A DNA stretch of 64,000 nt from Haemophilus_A paraphrohaemolyticus_A. Its GTDB lineage: Bacteria > Pseudomonadota > Gammaproteobacteria > Enterobacterales > Pasteurellaceae. Below, one piece after another: positions 9,557-17,417 of this stretch. A model generated the notes under the pieces. It did no database searches. It had not been told where the DNA came from and saw only the letters and a program-made list of their open reading frames with translations. The DNA lies in assembly GCF_003253115.1 (NCBI RefSeq), contig NZ_QEQF01000001.1, positions 434,001 to 498,000 of the forward strand, read 5' to 3'. The stretch's first letter is position 1; every line of letters begins with the position of its first letter. The position numbers and the translations under genes are program-made.

Positions 9557-10279
9557 TTGGATAACACTTCTCTTTTAACCTCTCAAAGCCCTGCCGCTTT
9601 AGCAGAAGAATATATAGTCAAAAGTATTTGGAATCATCACTTCCCAGCAGGTTCAGATCTCCCTGCTGAACGTGAGCTTGCTGAACACATTGGTGTAACG
9701 CGAACAACCTTGCGTGAAGTATTACAACGCCTAGCCCGAGATGGCTGGCTACAAATTCAGCATGGAAAAGCAACCCGTGTCAATAATATTTGGGAAACGG
9801 GTGGACCAAACATTATCAAAACAATTATAAAATTAGACCGCTCATATCTACCTGTTATTATTTCAAATGTGGTTTCACTGCGTACTCGAATGGTTGAATA
9901 TTACGTACGTGAAGCAGTAAAAATTAATGCTACAGCATCGGCTGAACTATTTTCTAACCTAGAAAGCTTAGAAAATACCGCCTTAGCTTATGCTACCTTT
10001 GACTACAACTTATTCCGCCAATTTACCTTTATTGCAAATAAACCCGTTTACGGTTTAATTCTTAACAGCTTTAAAGAGATGTACATTCAAGTTGCCAGTC
10101 TCTTTTTCCGTGAAGAAATTGCTCGCCAAGGCACGCTTAACTTCTATCAAACCTTAAAAATGCTCTGCGAACAAGGTAATGATGAAGCCGTACAGCAATG
10201 CATTGCGAAAAATCGCCAACAAAGTGGTATATATTGGACTAAAATTCTACAAAATTTACCTGAAGATTTTGGAGAATAG
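9557..10279 (+). CDS. fadR: Fatty-acid responsive regulator FadR (TTG start)
   Basis: A GntR-family regulator that releases DNA when it binds acyl-CoA. The winged helix is highly conserved (LPAERELAEHIGVTRTTLRE, then LARDGWLQIQHGK), and the C-terminal acyl-CoA domain includes YGLILNSFKEMY. With a TTG start at 9557, preceded by GGAGG at 9548-9552, the protein is 240 residues, one more than in E. coli. The frame remains open upstream to 9500 but that stretch is low-complexity. ybeZ starts 8 bp downstream, suggesting co-transcription. Confidence 0.92.
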   Translation: MDNTSLLTSQSPAALAEEYIVKSIWNHHFPAGSDLPAERELAEHIGVTRTTLREVLQRLARDGWLQIQHGKATRVNNIWETGGPNIIKTIIKLDRSYLPVIISNVVSLRTRMVEYYVREAVKINATASAELFSNLESLENTALAYATFDYNLFRQFTFIANKPVYGLILNSFKEMYIQVASLFFREEIARQGTLNFYQTLKMLCEQGNDEAVQQCIAKNRQQSGIYWTKILQNLPEDFGE

Positions 10280-10287
10280 GAGTTATT

Positions 10288-11382
10288 TTGAACGAAATTA
10301 TTTTTACTCTTTCGCCTGCAGATAATGCTCGTTTGCAATCTCTCTGCGGAGCATTTGACGAACATTTAACCTTAATTGAAAAGAGCTTCAATCTTACCAT
10401 CGCTCGCCAAGGTTTTGTGTTTACGATTATGGTAGCAGAAGAAACACATCATTCCACCACGCTTTTGCCACAAGCAGCAAAATTGATTCAACAACTTTAT
10501 GTTGAAACGGCTCCGATTAAAGGAAAAATAAAAGAACTCGATTTAGAAGATGTACATCTCGCCATTCAAGAGAGTCGAATGTTGCTACAAAATCATTGGC
10601 AATCGTCTAATCATGGTGAAATTTCAATCAAAACTAAACGTGGTGTAATTAAACCACGTGGCGAGCATCAGCAAGCCTATTTACGTAATATTTTAACCCA
10701 CGACATCAGCTTCGGGATTGGGCCTGCTGGAACAGGTAAAACCTTTCTTGCTGTTGCGGCAGCAGTAGAATCGCTTGAACGTCAAGAAATTCGCCGTATT
10801 TTACTTACTCGCCCTGCTGTTGAAGCTGGTGAAAAATTAGGCTTTTTACCAGGGGATTTAGGACAAAAAATCGAACCTTATTTACGCCCACTTTATGATG
10901 CGTTATTTGAAATGCTCGGCTTTGAACGTGCACAAAAATTGATAGAGCGAAGTGTGATCGAAATCGCACCGCTTGCTTATATGCGTGGTCGAACACTAAA
11001 CGATGCGTTCATTATTTTAGACGAAAGCCAAAACACCACAACCGAACAAATGAAGATGTTTTTGACCCGCATTGGCTTTAATTCAAAAGCAGTAATTACA
11101 GGGGATGTCACTCAAGTCGATTTACCTCGTAACCAAAAATCGGGCTTAAAACACGCCATGGAAGTGCTCAAAGATGTATCTGAATTAAGTTTCAATTTCT
11201 TCGACAGCAAAGATATTGTTCGCCATCCAGTAGTCGCTAAAATTGTTCAAGCTTATGATGTTTGGGAAGCAGAAGATGAAATCCGCCAACAAGCATTAAA
11301 AGAAGAGCGTAAAGCCCAACGAGAATTAGCGAAATTGGAAGCGGAGCAGTTGAAAATTTTGGAACATGCTAAAAAAATGTAA
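10288..11382 (+). CDS. ybeZ: PhoH-family ATPase (YbeZ type), TTG start
   Basis: A 364-residue PhoH-like P-loop ATPase with Walker A GPAGTGKT (near residue 149), Walker B FIILDESQN, and ITGDVTQVDLPR. YbeZ works with the endoribonuclease YbeY in 16S rRNA and ribosome quality control. The start is TTG at 10288 after AGGAG; no ATG fits as well. The C-terminal 35 residues are charged and probably coiled-coil, longer than in E. coli. The usual partner ybeY does not follow; a decayed coding sequence does. Confidence 0.9.
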   Translation: MNEIIFTLSPADNARLQSLCGAFDEHLTLIEKSFNLTIARQGFVFTIMVAEETHHSTTLLPQAAKLIQQLYVETAPIKGKIKELDLEDVHLAIQESRMLLQNHWQSSNHGEISIKTKRGVIKPRGEHQQAYLRNILTHDISFGIGPAGTGKTFLAVAAAVESLERQEIRRILLTRPAVEAGEKLGFLPGDLGQKIEPYLRPLYDALFEMLGFERAQKLIERSVIEIAPLAYMRGRTLNDAFIILDESQNTTTEQMKMFLTRIGFNSKAVITGDVTQVDLPRNQKSGLKHAMEVLKDVSELSFNFFDSKDIVRHPVVAKIVQAYDVWEAEDEIRQQALKEERKAQRELAKLEAEQLKILEHAKKM

Positions 11383-11799
11383 GAAAATATAATTGATACT
11401 GAAACAACTTCTAATTCTACATTAGATGTCTATATCAATGAAAAACTATTAGGTAAAGCATATAATCTATCGAATAGCGCTCATCACACTAAACCTGCTA
11501 TTTTCTTTTAAAAGGAAAATCTCTTAACCCGAATAAAAAAGAAAATATTTCATTACTCACGAAAGCCTCTCAATGAGATTTCTTTGAATTTGGTAATCGT
11601 AGTATAAGCCATGTAAAATTTAGCTCAGAAAATGGAATATGTCAGGATTTTCGTAGTTCATTAGGTGTAATGATTTAATATCATCACTAATTATTTTATC
11701 TTAGATGAGAAAAAACATGCTTTCCCTTCAGCAGATTACATCGATAAACACCTCTTACGAAACGACTTTATCTGTAATAGATTATTGCTAACATTTTGA
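11383..11799 (+). pseudogene. Frameshifted remnant of an unidentified gene
   Basis: There is no intact ORF, but protein-like segments follow each other in shifting frames. 11383-11508 is in frame with the ybeZ stop and encodes a stretch containing TLDVYINEKLLGKAYNLSN. 11505-11675 has an internal TGA at 11574 and includes FGNRSISHVKFSSENG. 11677-11796 includes DEKKHAFPSADYIDKHLL and ends at TGA 11797. Together they look like one ancestral protein of about 135 residues broken by at least two frameshifts and a stop. I do not recognise the family. It is not a YbeY remnant, since no HGxLHLxGYDH-like motif is visible. Confidence 0.55.
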
Positions 11800-11843
11800 A
11801 AAATAATTGCAATGTTTAATTCTTATAATGTTAGCAACTTTTT
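11785..11843 (+). terminator. Possible intrinsic terminator downstream of ybeZ region
   Basis: A perfect 11-bp inverted repeat (11785-11795 with 11827-11837) with a 31-base loop, followed by CTTTTT. The long loop lowers confidence. Confidence 0.5.
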
Positions 11844-11886
11844 ATGTTATTAACTCAAAATAGCTCAGACTGCGAAAATGCTTTAA

Positions 11887-12435
11887 TTAAGATTTCAACA
11901 AACTCCCCTTAGAGGCTTTCAGATATTGCAACATCGACCAAATTGTTAATGCAGCTGCAATATAAAGCAAGATAAATGCAAGTGTTTCCATTAAATTGCT
12001 TTGTCGCCAGAGCATTCCCCCTAAGGCTAGCATTTGTGCTGCAGTTTTTACTTTTCCCCAAATAGAAACAGCCACGCTAGTACGCTTGCCAAGTTCCGCC
12101 ATCCATTCGCGCAAGGCGGAAATAATAATTTCACGGGCAATCATAATGCAAACAGGGATGGTAATCCACCACGTGTGGTAGTATTCCACCACGCAAACAA
12201 AGGCAACAGCAACTAAAACTTTATCCGCAACAGGATCTAAAAACGCACCTAGTGGAGTGGTTTGATTCCATTTTCTTGCTAAATAACCATCAAACCAGTC
12301 GGTAATGGAGGCAATAAAAAAGATGAGTGTGGTAATTTCAGGAGAGTATGTGAGAGGCAAGTAAAAAGCACTCACAAAGAGCGGAATTAAAACCACACGA
12401 AAAAGGGTTAGATAGGTTGGGATGTTTAGTTTCAT
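11887..12435 (-). CDS. pgsA: CDP-diacylglycerol-glycerol-3-phosphate 3-phosphatidyltransferase
   Basis: Makes phosphatidylglycerol phosphate, the committed step to phosphatidylglycerol and cardiolipin, in the inner membrane. The CDP-alcohol phosphatidyltransferase signature D-x2-DG-x2-AR-x8-G-x3-D-x3-D is complete (DWFDGYLARKW through GAFLDPVADK). The 182 residues with four or more membrane segments match E. coli PgsA. It converges on the remnant after ybeZ and is divergent from yccA. Confidence 0.95.
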   Translation of the reverse strand: MKLNIPTYLTLFRVVLIPLFVSAFYLPLTYSPEITTLIFFIASITDWFDGYLARKWNQTTPLGAFLDPVADKVLVAVAFVCVVEYYHTWWITIPVCIMIAREIIISALREWMAELGKRTSVAVSIWGKVKTAAQMLALGGMLWRQSNLMETLAFILLYIAAALTIWSMLQYLKASKGSLLKS

Positions 12436-12602
12436 TATGTTTGCTGATTGGGAAAATTCATAGGTAAAAGTGTACCATATTTTAGCAGTAGATTTCGATT
12501 GACTTTAGCAGAATTTACAGATAATTTGCACTTGATTTATGGTTCTTTGTCCATAGATAATAGAAAAATTTTTCGTTTTTCAAACAAGTTGAAGGAGAAC
12601 TT

Positions 12603-13268
12603 ATGGAAAACCGTTTAGAACATAGCTACGCACGTAGCGAATCACTGATTAGCACCCACAAAGTGCTTCGTAACACCTACTTATTATTGGGAATGACACT
12701 TGTCTTTTCTTCTGTTGTTGCCTTTGTTGCAATGAGTACAAACGCACCAGCACTACCTTGGTGGGGCTTATTAGTGGGCTTTTATGGCTTACTTTTCTTA
12801 ACCAATGCAACCGCAAATAGTGCAACAGGTTTAGTGAGCGTTTTCGCTTTAACAGGCTTTTTAGGCTACACCTTAGGCCCTATTCTTAACCGCTATGTTG
12901 GCACAGGATTAGGCGACACTGTTGTATTGGCACTAGGTGCTACCGCATTAGTTTTCTTTGCTTGTTCAGCTTACGTATTAACGACTAAAAAAGATATGTC
13001 ATTCCTAAACGGAATGATGATGGCACTCTTCGTTGTCGTTTTAGTCGGTGTTATCGCAAATATTTTCTTAGCAATGCCAACATTAAGCCTTGCATTAAGT
13101 GGGTTATTTGTGATTTTCTCAAGCGGTGCAATTTTGCTCACAACGAGCAATATCATTCAAGGTGGCGAAACTAACTATATTCGTGCAACCGTTGATCTTT
13201 ATGTTTCACTCTACAACCTCTTCGTAAGTTTCTTACAAATTTTTGGTGTATTAGGAAACGATGACTAA
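12603..13268 (+). CDS. yccA: BI-1 family inner-membrane protein YccA
   Basis: A seven-helix Bax-inhibitor-1 family protein of 221 residues. In E. coli YccA is a substrate and modulator of the FtsH protease. The N-terminal MENRLEHSYARSESLISTHK is followed by regularly spaced hydrophobic helices and ends in a short acidic tail. A clear GAAGGAGAA-like site precedes the ATG. Its stop shares a base with the tusE start (TAATG), so the two are translationally coupled; the pair is also adjacent in E. coli. Confidence 0.92.
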   Translation: MENRLEHSYARSESLISTHKVLRNTYLLLGMTLVFSSVVAFVAMSTNAPALPWWGLLVGFYGLLFLTNATANSATGLVSVFALTGFLGYTLGPILNRYVGTGLGDTVVLALGATALVFFACSAYVLTTKKDMSFLNGMMMALFVVVLVGVIANIFLAMPTLSLALSGLFVIFSSGAILLTTSNIIQGGETNYIRATVDLYVSLYNLFVSFLQIFGVLGNDD

Positions 13269-13603
13269 TGGCACAAATTGAGTTAAATGGCACATCTTAT
13301 CAAGTAGATAACGATGGTTATTTGTTAAACCTTGATGATTGGTCAGAAACATTTGCAACATTGATGGCTGAGCGTGATGGCATTACGCTCACGCCCGACC
13401 ATTGGGAAATTATTCAGCTAGTGCGGGAGTTTTATCAAGAATACAAAACCTCGCCAGCAATTCGAATGTTGGTTAAAGCGATGTCGCAGAAATTTGGTGA
13501 GGAGAAAGGAAACAGCCGTTATTTACAACGCTTATTCCCCGATGGTCCTGCAAAGCAAGCAACGAAATTTGCAGGTCTCCCCAAACCCGCGAAGTGTTTG
13601 TAA
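13268..13603 (+). CDS. tusE: Sulfur-transfer protein TusE (DsrC family)
   Basis: A cytosolic persulfide carrier that takes sulfur from TusBCD and hands it to MnmA for 2-thiouridine in tRNA wobble positions. The 111-residue protein has the DsrC fold sequence (DGYLLNLDDW, then LVREFYQEY, SPAIRMLVK) and the essential penultimate cysteine (AKCL at the C-terminus). The start overlaps the yccA stop by one base. Confidence 0.95.
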   Translation: MAQIELNGTSYQVDNDGYLLNLDDWSETFATLMAERDGITLTPDHWEIIQLVREFYQEYKTSPAIRMLVKAMSQKFGEEKGNSRYLQRLFPDGPAKQATKFAGLPKPAKCL

Positions 13604-13610
13604 TCCATAT

Positions 13611-13658
13611 AGGACAAAGCAGTTAGTCTTCTGAGACATTATACATTTGTCCTCTTTT
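13611..13658 (+). terminator. Possible terminator after tusE
   Basis: An 8-bp perfect inverted repeat (13611-13618 with 13646-13653) encloses a smaller GTCT/AGAC hairpin and is followed by CTTTT. It is of moderate strength and lies between convergent tusE and aspA. Confidence 0.45.
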
Positions 13659-13689
13659 CGTACTATAGCTCCTTGTGTTGACACTCACG

Positions 13690-15117
13690 TTATTCATCTT
13701 CATTAAAACGTTTCGCTTTATAAGTCGGTTTCATTAAGTTCTCAACAGAAAGAATATCATCTAATTCAGCCTCTGTGAGCAACCCTCTTTCTAACACGAC
13801 TTCACGTACGCCTTTGCCTGTTTGAGCACAGATTTTACCCAAAATATCACCGTTGTGATGACCAATAAACGGATTGAGGTAAGTAACGAGCCCAATTGAA
13901 TTGAATACATAATTTTGGCAAATTTCACGGTTAACAGTAATACCATCAATACATTTATCACGTAAATTAACGCATGCATTTGAAAGAAGCGAAATGGTTT
14001 CAAACATTGCTTGACCAATCACAGGTTCCATCACGTTAAGTTGTAATTGCCCTGCTTCTGCAGCAAATGTAATGGTGCTATCGTTGCCAATAACTTTAAA
14101 GCAAACTTGGTTGACTACTTCTGGTACAACTGGGTTTACTTTAGCTGGCATAATGGAAGAACCAGCCTGTAACTCTGGTAAGTTGATTTCATTTAAGCCA
14201 GCACGAGGGCCTGATGACAACAAGCGCAAGTCATTACATACTTTAGAGAGTTTTACCGCTGTGCGTTTTAAGGCACCGTGTACCATCACATAAGCACCGC
14301 AGTCGGATGTTGCTTCGATTAAATTATCAGAAAGTACGCAAGGTAAGTTGGTTACTTTTGCTAAGTTTTTAACCGCGAGCTCTGGGTAACCTTCTGGCGT
14401 GTTTAACCCTGTTCCGATTGCCGTTGCGCCTAAGTTGACTTCAAGCAATAATTTGACGGTGCGTTTGAGGTTTCTAACCTCTTCTTCTAGCAATACAGCA
14501 AAAGCTTTGAATTCTTGCCCTACTGTCATTGGTACCGCATCTTGTAACTGGGTGCGCCCCATTTTCAAAACATCAGAAAATTCGACCGCTTTCGCCTCAA
14601 AACCTTGTTGCAAGTAGTGAACTTGATCGATAAGTTTTAACACGCTGTTATAAACTGCTACACGGAAACCTGTAGGGTAAGCATCGTTGGTTGATTGGCT
14701 GGCATTCACATGGTCCATTGGGTTTACGATGTTATAACTTCCCTTTGGATGCCCTAAAATTTCCAACGCAAGGTTCGCTACCACTTCGTTGGTGTTCATA
14801 TTTACCGATGTGCCCGCTCCACCTTGATAAACATCAGACGGGAATTGATCCATACAGCGTCCGTTTTCTAAAATCTCATCGCAGGCTTGCACAATGGCAT
14901 TCGCAATTTTCTTCGGAATAACGCCCAACTCTGCATTGGTTAATGCCGTTGCTTTTTTTACCATTACCATACCGCGAACAAATTCAGGTACATCTGAAAT
15001 TGTGTTATTAGAAATGTTAAAATTTTCAATTGCTCTGAGTGTGTGGATTCCCCAATAAGCCTCATTTGGAACTTCTCTTTCACCAAGTAAATCTACTTCA
15101 GTACGTACATCTTTCAT
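13690..15117 (-). CDS. aspA: Aspartate ammonia-lyase
   Basis: Converts L-aspartate to fumarate and ammonia, feeding anaerobic fumarate respiration. The 475-residue protein carries the fumarase/aspartase signature GSSIMPAKVNP with the catalytic serine, and the TGFRVAVYN and MGRTQLQDAVP blocks. The ATG at 15117 has AGAGGAA upstream; a longer frame to 15162 is unlikely. CRP- and FNR-like sites upstream fit its known catabolite and anaerobic control in gamma-proteobacteria. Confidence 0.96.
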   Translation of the reverse strand: MKDVRTEVDLLGEREVPNEAYWGIHTLRAIENFNISNNTISDVPEFVRGMVMVKKATALTNAELGVIPKKIANAIVQACDEILENGRCMDQFPSDVYQGGAGTSVNMNTNEVVANLALEILGHPKGSYNIVNPMDHVNASQSTNDAYPTGFRVAVYNSVLKLIDQVHYLQQGFEAKAVEFSDVLKMGRTQLQDAVPMTVGQEFKAFAVLLEEEVRNLKRTVKLLLEVNLGATAIGTGLNTPEGYPELAVKNLAKVTNLPCVLSDNLIEATSDCGAYVMVHGALKRTAVKLSKVCNDLRLLSSGPRAGLNEINLPELQAGSSIMPAKVNPVVPEVVNQVCFKVIGNDSTITFAAEAGQLQLNVMEPVIGQAMFETISLLSNACVNLRDKCIDGITVNREICQNYVFNSIGLVTYLNPFIGHHNGDILGKICAQTGKGVREVVLERGLLTEAELDDILSVENLMKPTYKAKRFNEDE

Positions 15118-15139
15118 ATTAAATTCCTCTTGTGTATTT

Positions 15140-15191
15140 ATGATTAAAATCATAACAAGCAATCCGACTTTAAAATGTGATCTATGTCATA
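15140..15191 (-). promoter_or_regulatory. aspA: Candidate FNR and CRP sites upstream of aspA
   Basis: 15140-15153 reads ATGAT-TAAA-ATCAT, one base per half-site from the FNR consensus TTGAT-N4-ATCAA. 15176-15191 reads TGTGA-N6-TCATA, one mismatch from the CRP consensus. The FNR-like box is only about 23 bp from the start codon, so its effect depends on the unmapped transcription start. Confidence 0.55.
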
Positions 15192-15220
15192 TTTTTCAAA
15201 GCAAGCTGTAGATATAAACT

Positions 15221-15260
15221 AGGGCAATAGATTAGATTTTTTTATCTATTCTATCGCCCT
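15221..15260. repeat. Imperfect inverted repeat between aspA and msrB
   Basis: Sixteen-base arms (15221-15236 with 15245-15260), two mismatches, and a T-rich loop. There is no T-run after the stem on either strand, so it is a weak terminator candidate for msrB at best. Confidence 0.4.
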
Positions 15261-15290
15261 GTTCTACATAATCTCTTTGAATTCAATTAA

Positions 15291-15686
15291 TTAGCCATCT
15301 ATTTCTTCGCCAGTTTCATCCCATTTAAAATTAAGCGCAACGGAATTTAAGCAGAAACGTAAACCTGTTGGTGCAGGCCCATCATTAAATACGTGCCCTA
15401 AATGCGAATCGCACGTACCACAACGAATTTCTGTACGATGGCGACCAAGGCTATAGTCATCTAAATATCGTAATGCATTATCTGAAACCGCCTCATAAAA
15501 ACTTGGCCATCCACAACCAGCATCAAATTTTGTATCAGAACGGAAAAGGGCGTTATGGCAGCGCCCACAGCGGTATGTGCCAACACGCCCTTCATTTAAA
15601 AATTTACCTGTAAAAGGTAATTCGGTTCCAGCATTGATCAATACTTCCAATTGCTCATCAGAAAGTTCGTCAATATCTTTAATCAT
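15291..15686 (-). CDS. msrB: Peptide-methionine (R)-S-oxide reductase MsrB
   Basis: Repairs methionine-R-sulfoxide in proteins. The 131-residue single-domain enzyme has both zinc-binding CxxC pairs (CGRC and CGTC), the motif DAGCGWPSF, the GHVF loop and the catalytic cysteine in LRFCLNSVAL. The ATG at 15686 has an AAGGAGA site; an upstream ATG at 15710 has none. It stands alone, without an msrA fusion. Confidence 0.95.
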   Translation of the reverse strand: MIKDIDELSDEQLEVLINAGTELPFTGKFLNEGRVGTYRCGRCHNALFRSDTKFDAGCGWPSFYEAVSDNALRYLDDYSLGRHRTEIRCGTCDSHLGHVFNDGPAPTGLRFCLNSVALNFKWDETGEEIDG

Positions 15687-15814
15687 TGTTATCTCCTTGA
15701 AAAATTTCATTTTTGCATTCTACAATTTTTTTACCTAAAAAGTGTGAGAAATCTTAAAAAATTGACATAGATCATATAAAAACAATCTGATATATTGAGA
15801 ACCGTTCTTTTTTG

Positions 15815-15845
15815 TTGTCAAAACAACGAGATGGTGTGTTATAAT
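15815..15845 (+). promoter_or_regulatory. gapA: Predicted gapA promoter
   Basis: An extended -10 box TGTTATAAT (15837-15845) with TTGTCA (15815-15820) 19 bp upstream, placing transcription about 65 bp before the gapA start. The long spacer is tolerated by the extended -10. Confidence 0.55.
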
Positions 15846-15915
15846 TCAACCGTCTTGATACCTCTTTGAGGTGATAGAACAAATTTGTTTAACTTTAATA
15901 TAGGTGTAAAATCTT

Positions 15916-16920
15916 ATGGCAATTAAAATTGGTATTAACGGCTTCGGTCGTATCGGTCGTATCGTATTCCGTGCAGCTCAACTTCGTGATGATATCGAAG
16001 TTGTAGGTATCAACGACTTAATCGACGTTGATTACATGGCTTACATGTTAAAATACGATTCAACTCACGGTCGTTTCAACGGTACTGTTGAAGTTAAAGA
16101 TGGTCAATTAGTTGTAAACGGCAAAACAATCCGTGTAACTTCTGAGCGTGATCCAACTAACTTAAAATGGGATGAAATCGGTGTTGATATCGCAGTTGAA
16201 GCAACTGGTTTATTCTTAACTGATGAAACTGCTCGTAAACACATCACAGCAGGTGCGAAAAAAGTTGTATTAACTGGTCCATCTAAAGATGCTACACCTA
16301 TGTTCGTTAACGGTGTAAACTTCGATGCATATGCAGGTCAAGACATCGTTTCTAACGCTTCATGTACAACAAACTGCTTAGCACCATTAGCGAAAGTAAT
16401 CCACACTAAATTTGGTATTAAAGAAGGTTTAATGACAACCGTTCACGCAACTACAGCAACTCAAAAAACTGTAGATGGCCCTTCAGCGAAAGACTGGCGC
16501 GGTGGTCGTGGTGCGTCACAAAACATCATCCCTTCATCAACAGGTGCAGCGAAAGCAGTAGGTAAAGTATTACCTGCATTAAACGGTAAATTAACTGGTA
16601 TGGCGTTCCGTGTTCCTACAGCAAACGTTTCAGTTGTTGACTTAACTGTAAACTTAGAAAAACCGGCAACTTATGCTGAAATCTGTGCAGAAATCAAACG
16701 TGCTTCAGAAAACGAAATGAAAGGCGTTTTAGGTTACACAGAAGATGCAGTTGTATCAACAGACTTCAATGGTGCAGTTGAAACTTCTGTATTCGATGCA
16801 GCAGCTGGTATCGCATTAACTGATACTTTCGTGAAATTAGTATCTTGGTACGATAACGAAACTGGTTACTCAAACAAAGTATTAGACTTAGTAGCTCACG
16901 TATATAACTACAAAGGCTAA
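15916..16920 (+). CDS. gapA: Glyceraldehyde-3-phosphate dehydrogenase
   Basis: The glycolytic NAD-dependent enzyme, 334 residues. The Rossmann motif GINGFGRIGRIVFRAA opens the protein, the catalytic cysteine lies in ASCTTNCLAP, and the C-terminal catalytic domain includes SWYDNETGYSNKV. Codon choice is strongly biased (Leu TTA, Arg CGT, Lys AAA almost throughout) compared with neighbours, as expected for a very highly expressed gene. A strong terminator follows. Confidence 0.98.
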   Translation: MAIKIGINGFGRIGRIVFRAAQLRDDIEVVGINDLIDVDYMAYMLKYDSTHGRFNGTVEVKDGQLVVNGKTIRVTSERDPTNLKWDEIGVDIAVEATGLFLTDETARKHITAGAKKVVLTGPSKDATPMFVNGVNFDAYAGQDIVSNASCTTNCLAPLAKVIHTKFGIKEGLMTTVHATTATQKTVDGPSAKDWRGGRGASQNIIPSSTGAAKAVGKVLPALNGKLTGMAFRVPTANVSVVDLTVNLEKPATYAEICAEIKRASENEMKGVLGYTEDAVVSTDFNGAVETSVFDAAAGIALTDTFVKLVSWYDNETGYSNKVLDLVAHVYNYKG

Positions 16921-16962
16921 TATCTAAAGCAAAGTTAGATGCTTTAAACCCCTTTAAAAATC

Positions 16963-16998
16963 AACGCCTTGCAATAAAATGCAAGGCGTTTTGTTTTT
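16963..16998 (+). terminator. gapA intrinsic terminator
   Basis: A perfect 11-bp GC-containing stem (16963-16973 with 16980-16990), a six-base loop and TTGTTTTT. Confidence 0.92.
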
Positions 16999-17228
16999 GA
17001 AACTAAATATTGAGCATAGTAGATAAAACATTGGCAATAAGTGGGATAGAGCCTTATATTACAAAGTTTCAAGCTCATTTTGAGCAACAATTTTTTACTA
17101 TGCCTTTATGTATTGAATATATATTCAACGGAATTACAGCTCCCCTTTTCATTTCGCAATGCTATAATTCAACTAATTACACTTATTTACCAGGGGTATT
17201 GCCCATCTATTTTTTACATCTAAGCATT

Positions 17229-17379
17229 TTATAGTCCCTCAATAAGTCCCTCTACTTTATGATAATTGGTAGCCCATTCTTTGAGTTTGTTTAAGTAAAC
17301 CTTATTTATACAAAATCTGCTTTCAATGCTGCATTTTCAGCATAATAAAAATAGATGAATTTCTTGCAAAGCTCTGCCC
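17229..17379 (-). pseudogene. C-terminal remnant of an unidentified gene
   Basis: On the minus strand two protein-like stretches in different frames abut: AELCKKFIYFYYAENAALKA, then after a frameshift near 17308, NKVYLNKLKEWATNYHKVEG ending at a TAA (17231-17229). They look like the C-terminus of one protein, roughly 45 residues. No start or upstream part survives. The rest of the gap 16999-17228 shows nothing I can assign. The family is not recognised. Confidence 0.4.
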
Positions 17380-17410
17380 CTTGAAACTGCAGCTTCAAGG
17401 GGCATTTTTT
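17375..17410 (+). terminator. Orphan plus-strand intrinsic terminator
   Basis: A perfect 11-bp stem (17375-17385 with 17394-17404), an 8-base loop and six T's on the plus strand. No plus-strand gene lies between it and the gapA terminator. On the minus strand no T-run follows, so it is not an obvious terminator for the transporter gene that ends at 17418. Confidence 0.7.
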
Positions 17411-17417
17411 ACTTTCT

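Noticed and set aside
15181..15260. Possible terminator between msrB and aspA
   Set aside because: The inverted repeat has mismatches and no T-run after the stem on either strand; listed only as a repeat.
17010..17234. 74-codon plus-strand ORF after gapA
   Set aside because: No ribosome site, no recognisable domain, and atypical composition; it probably arises by chance in A+T-rich DNA. Kept only as context for the orphan terminator.
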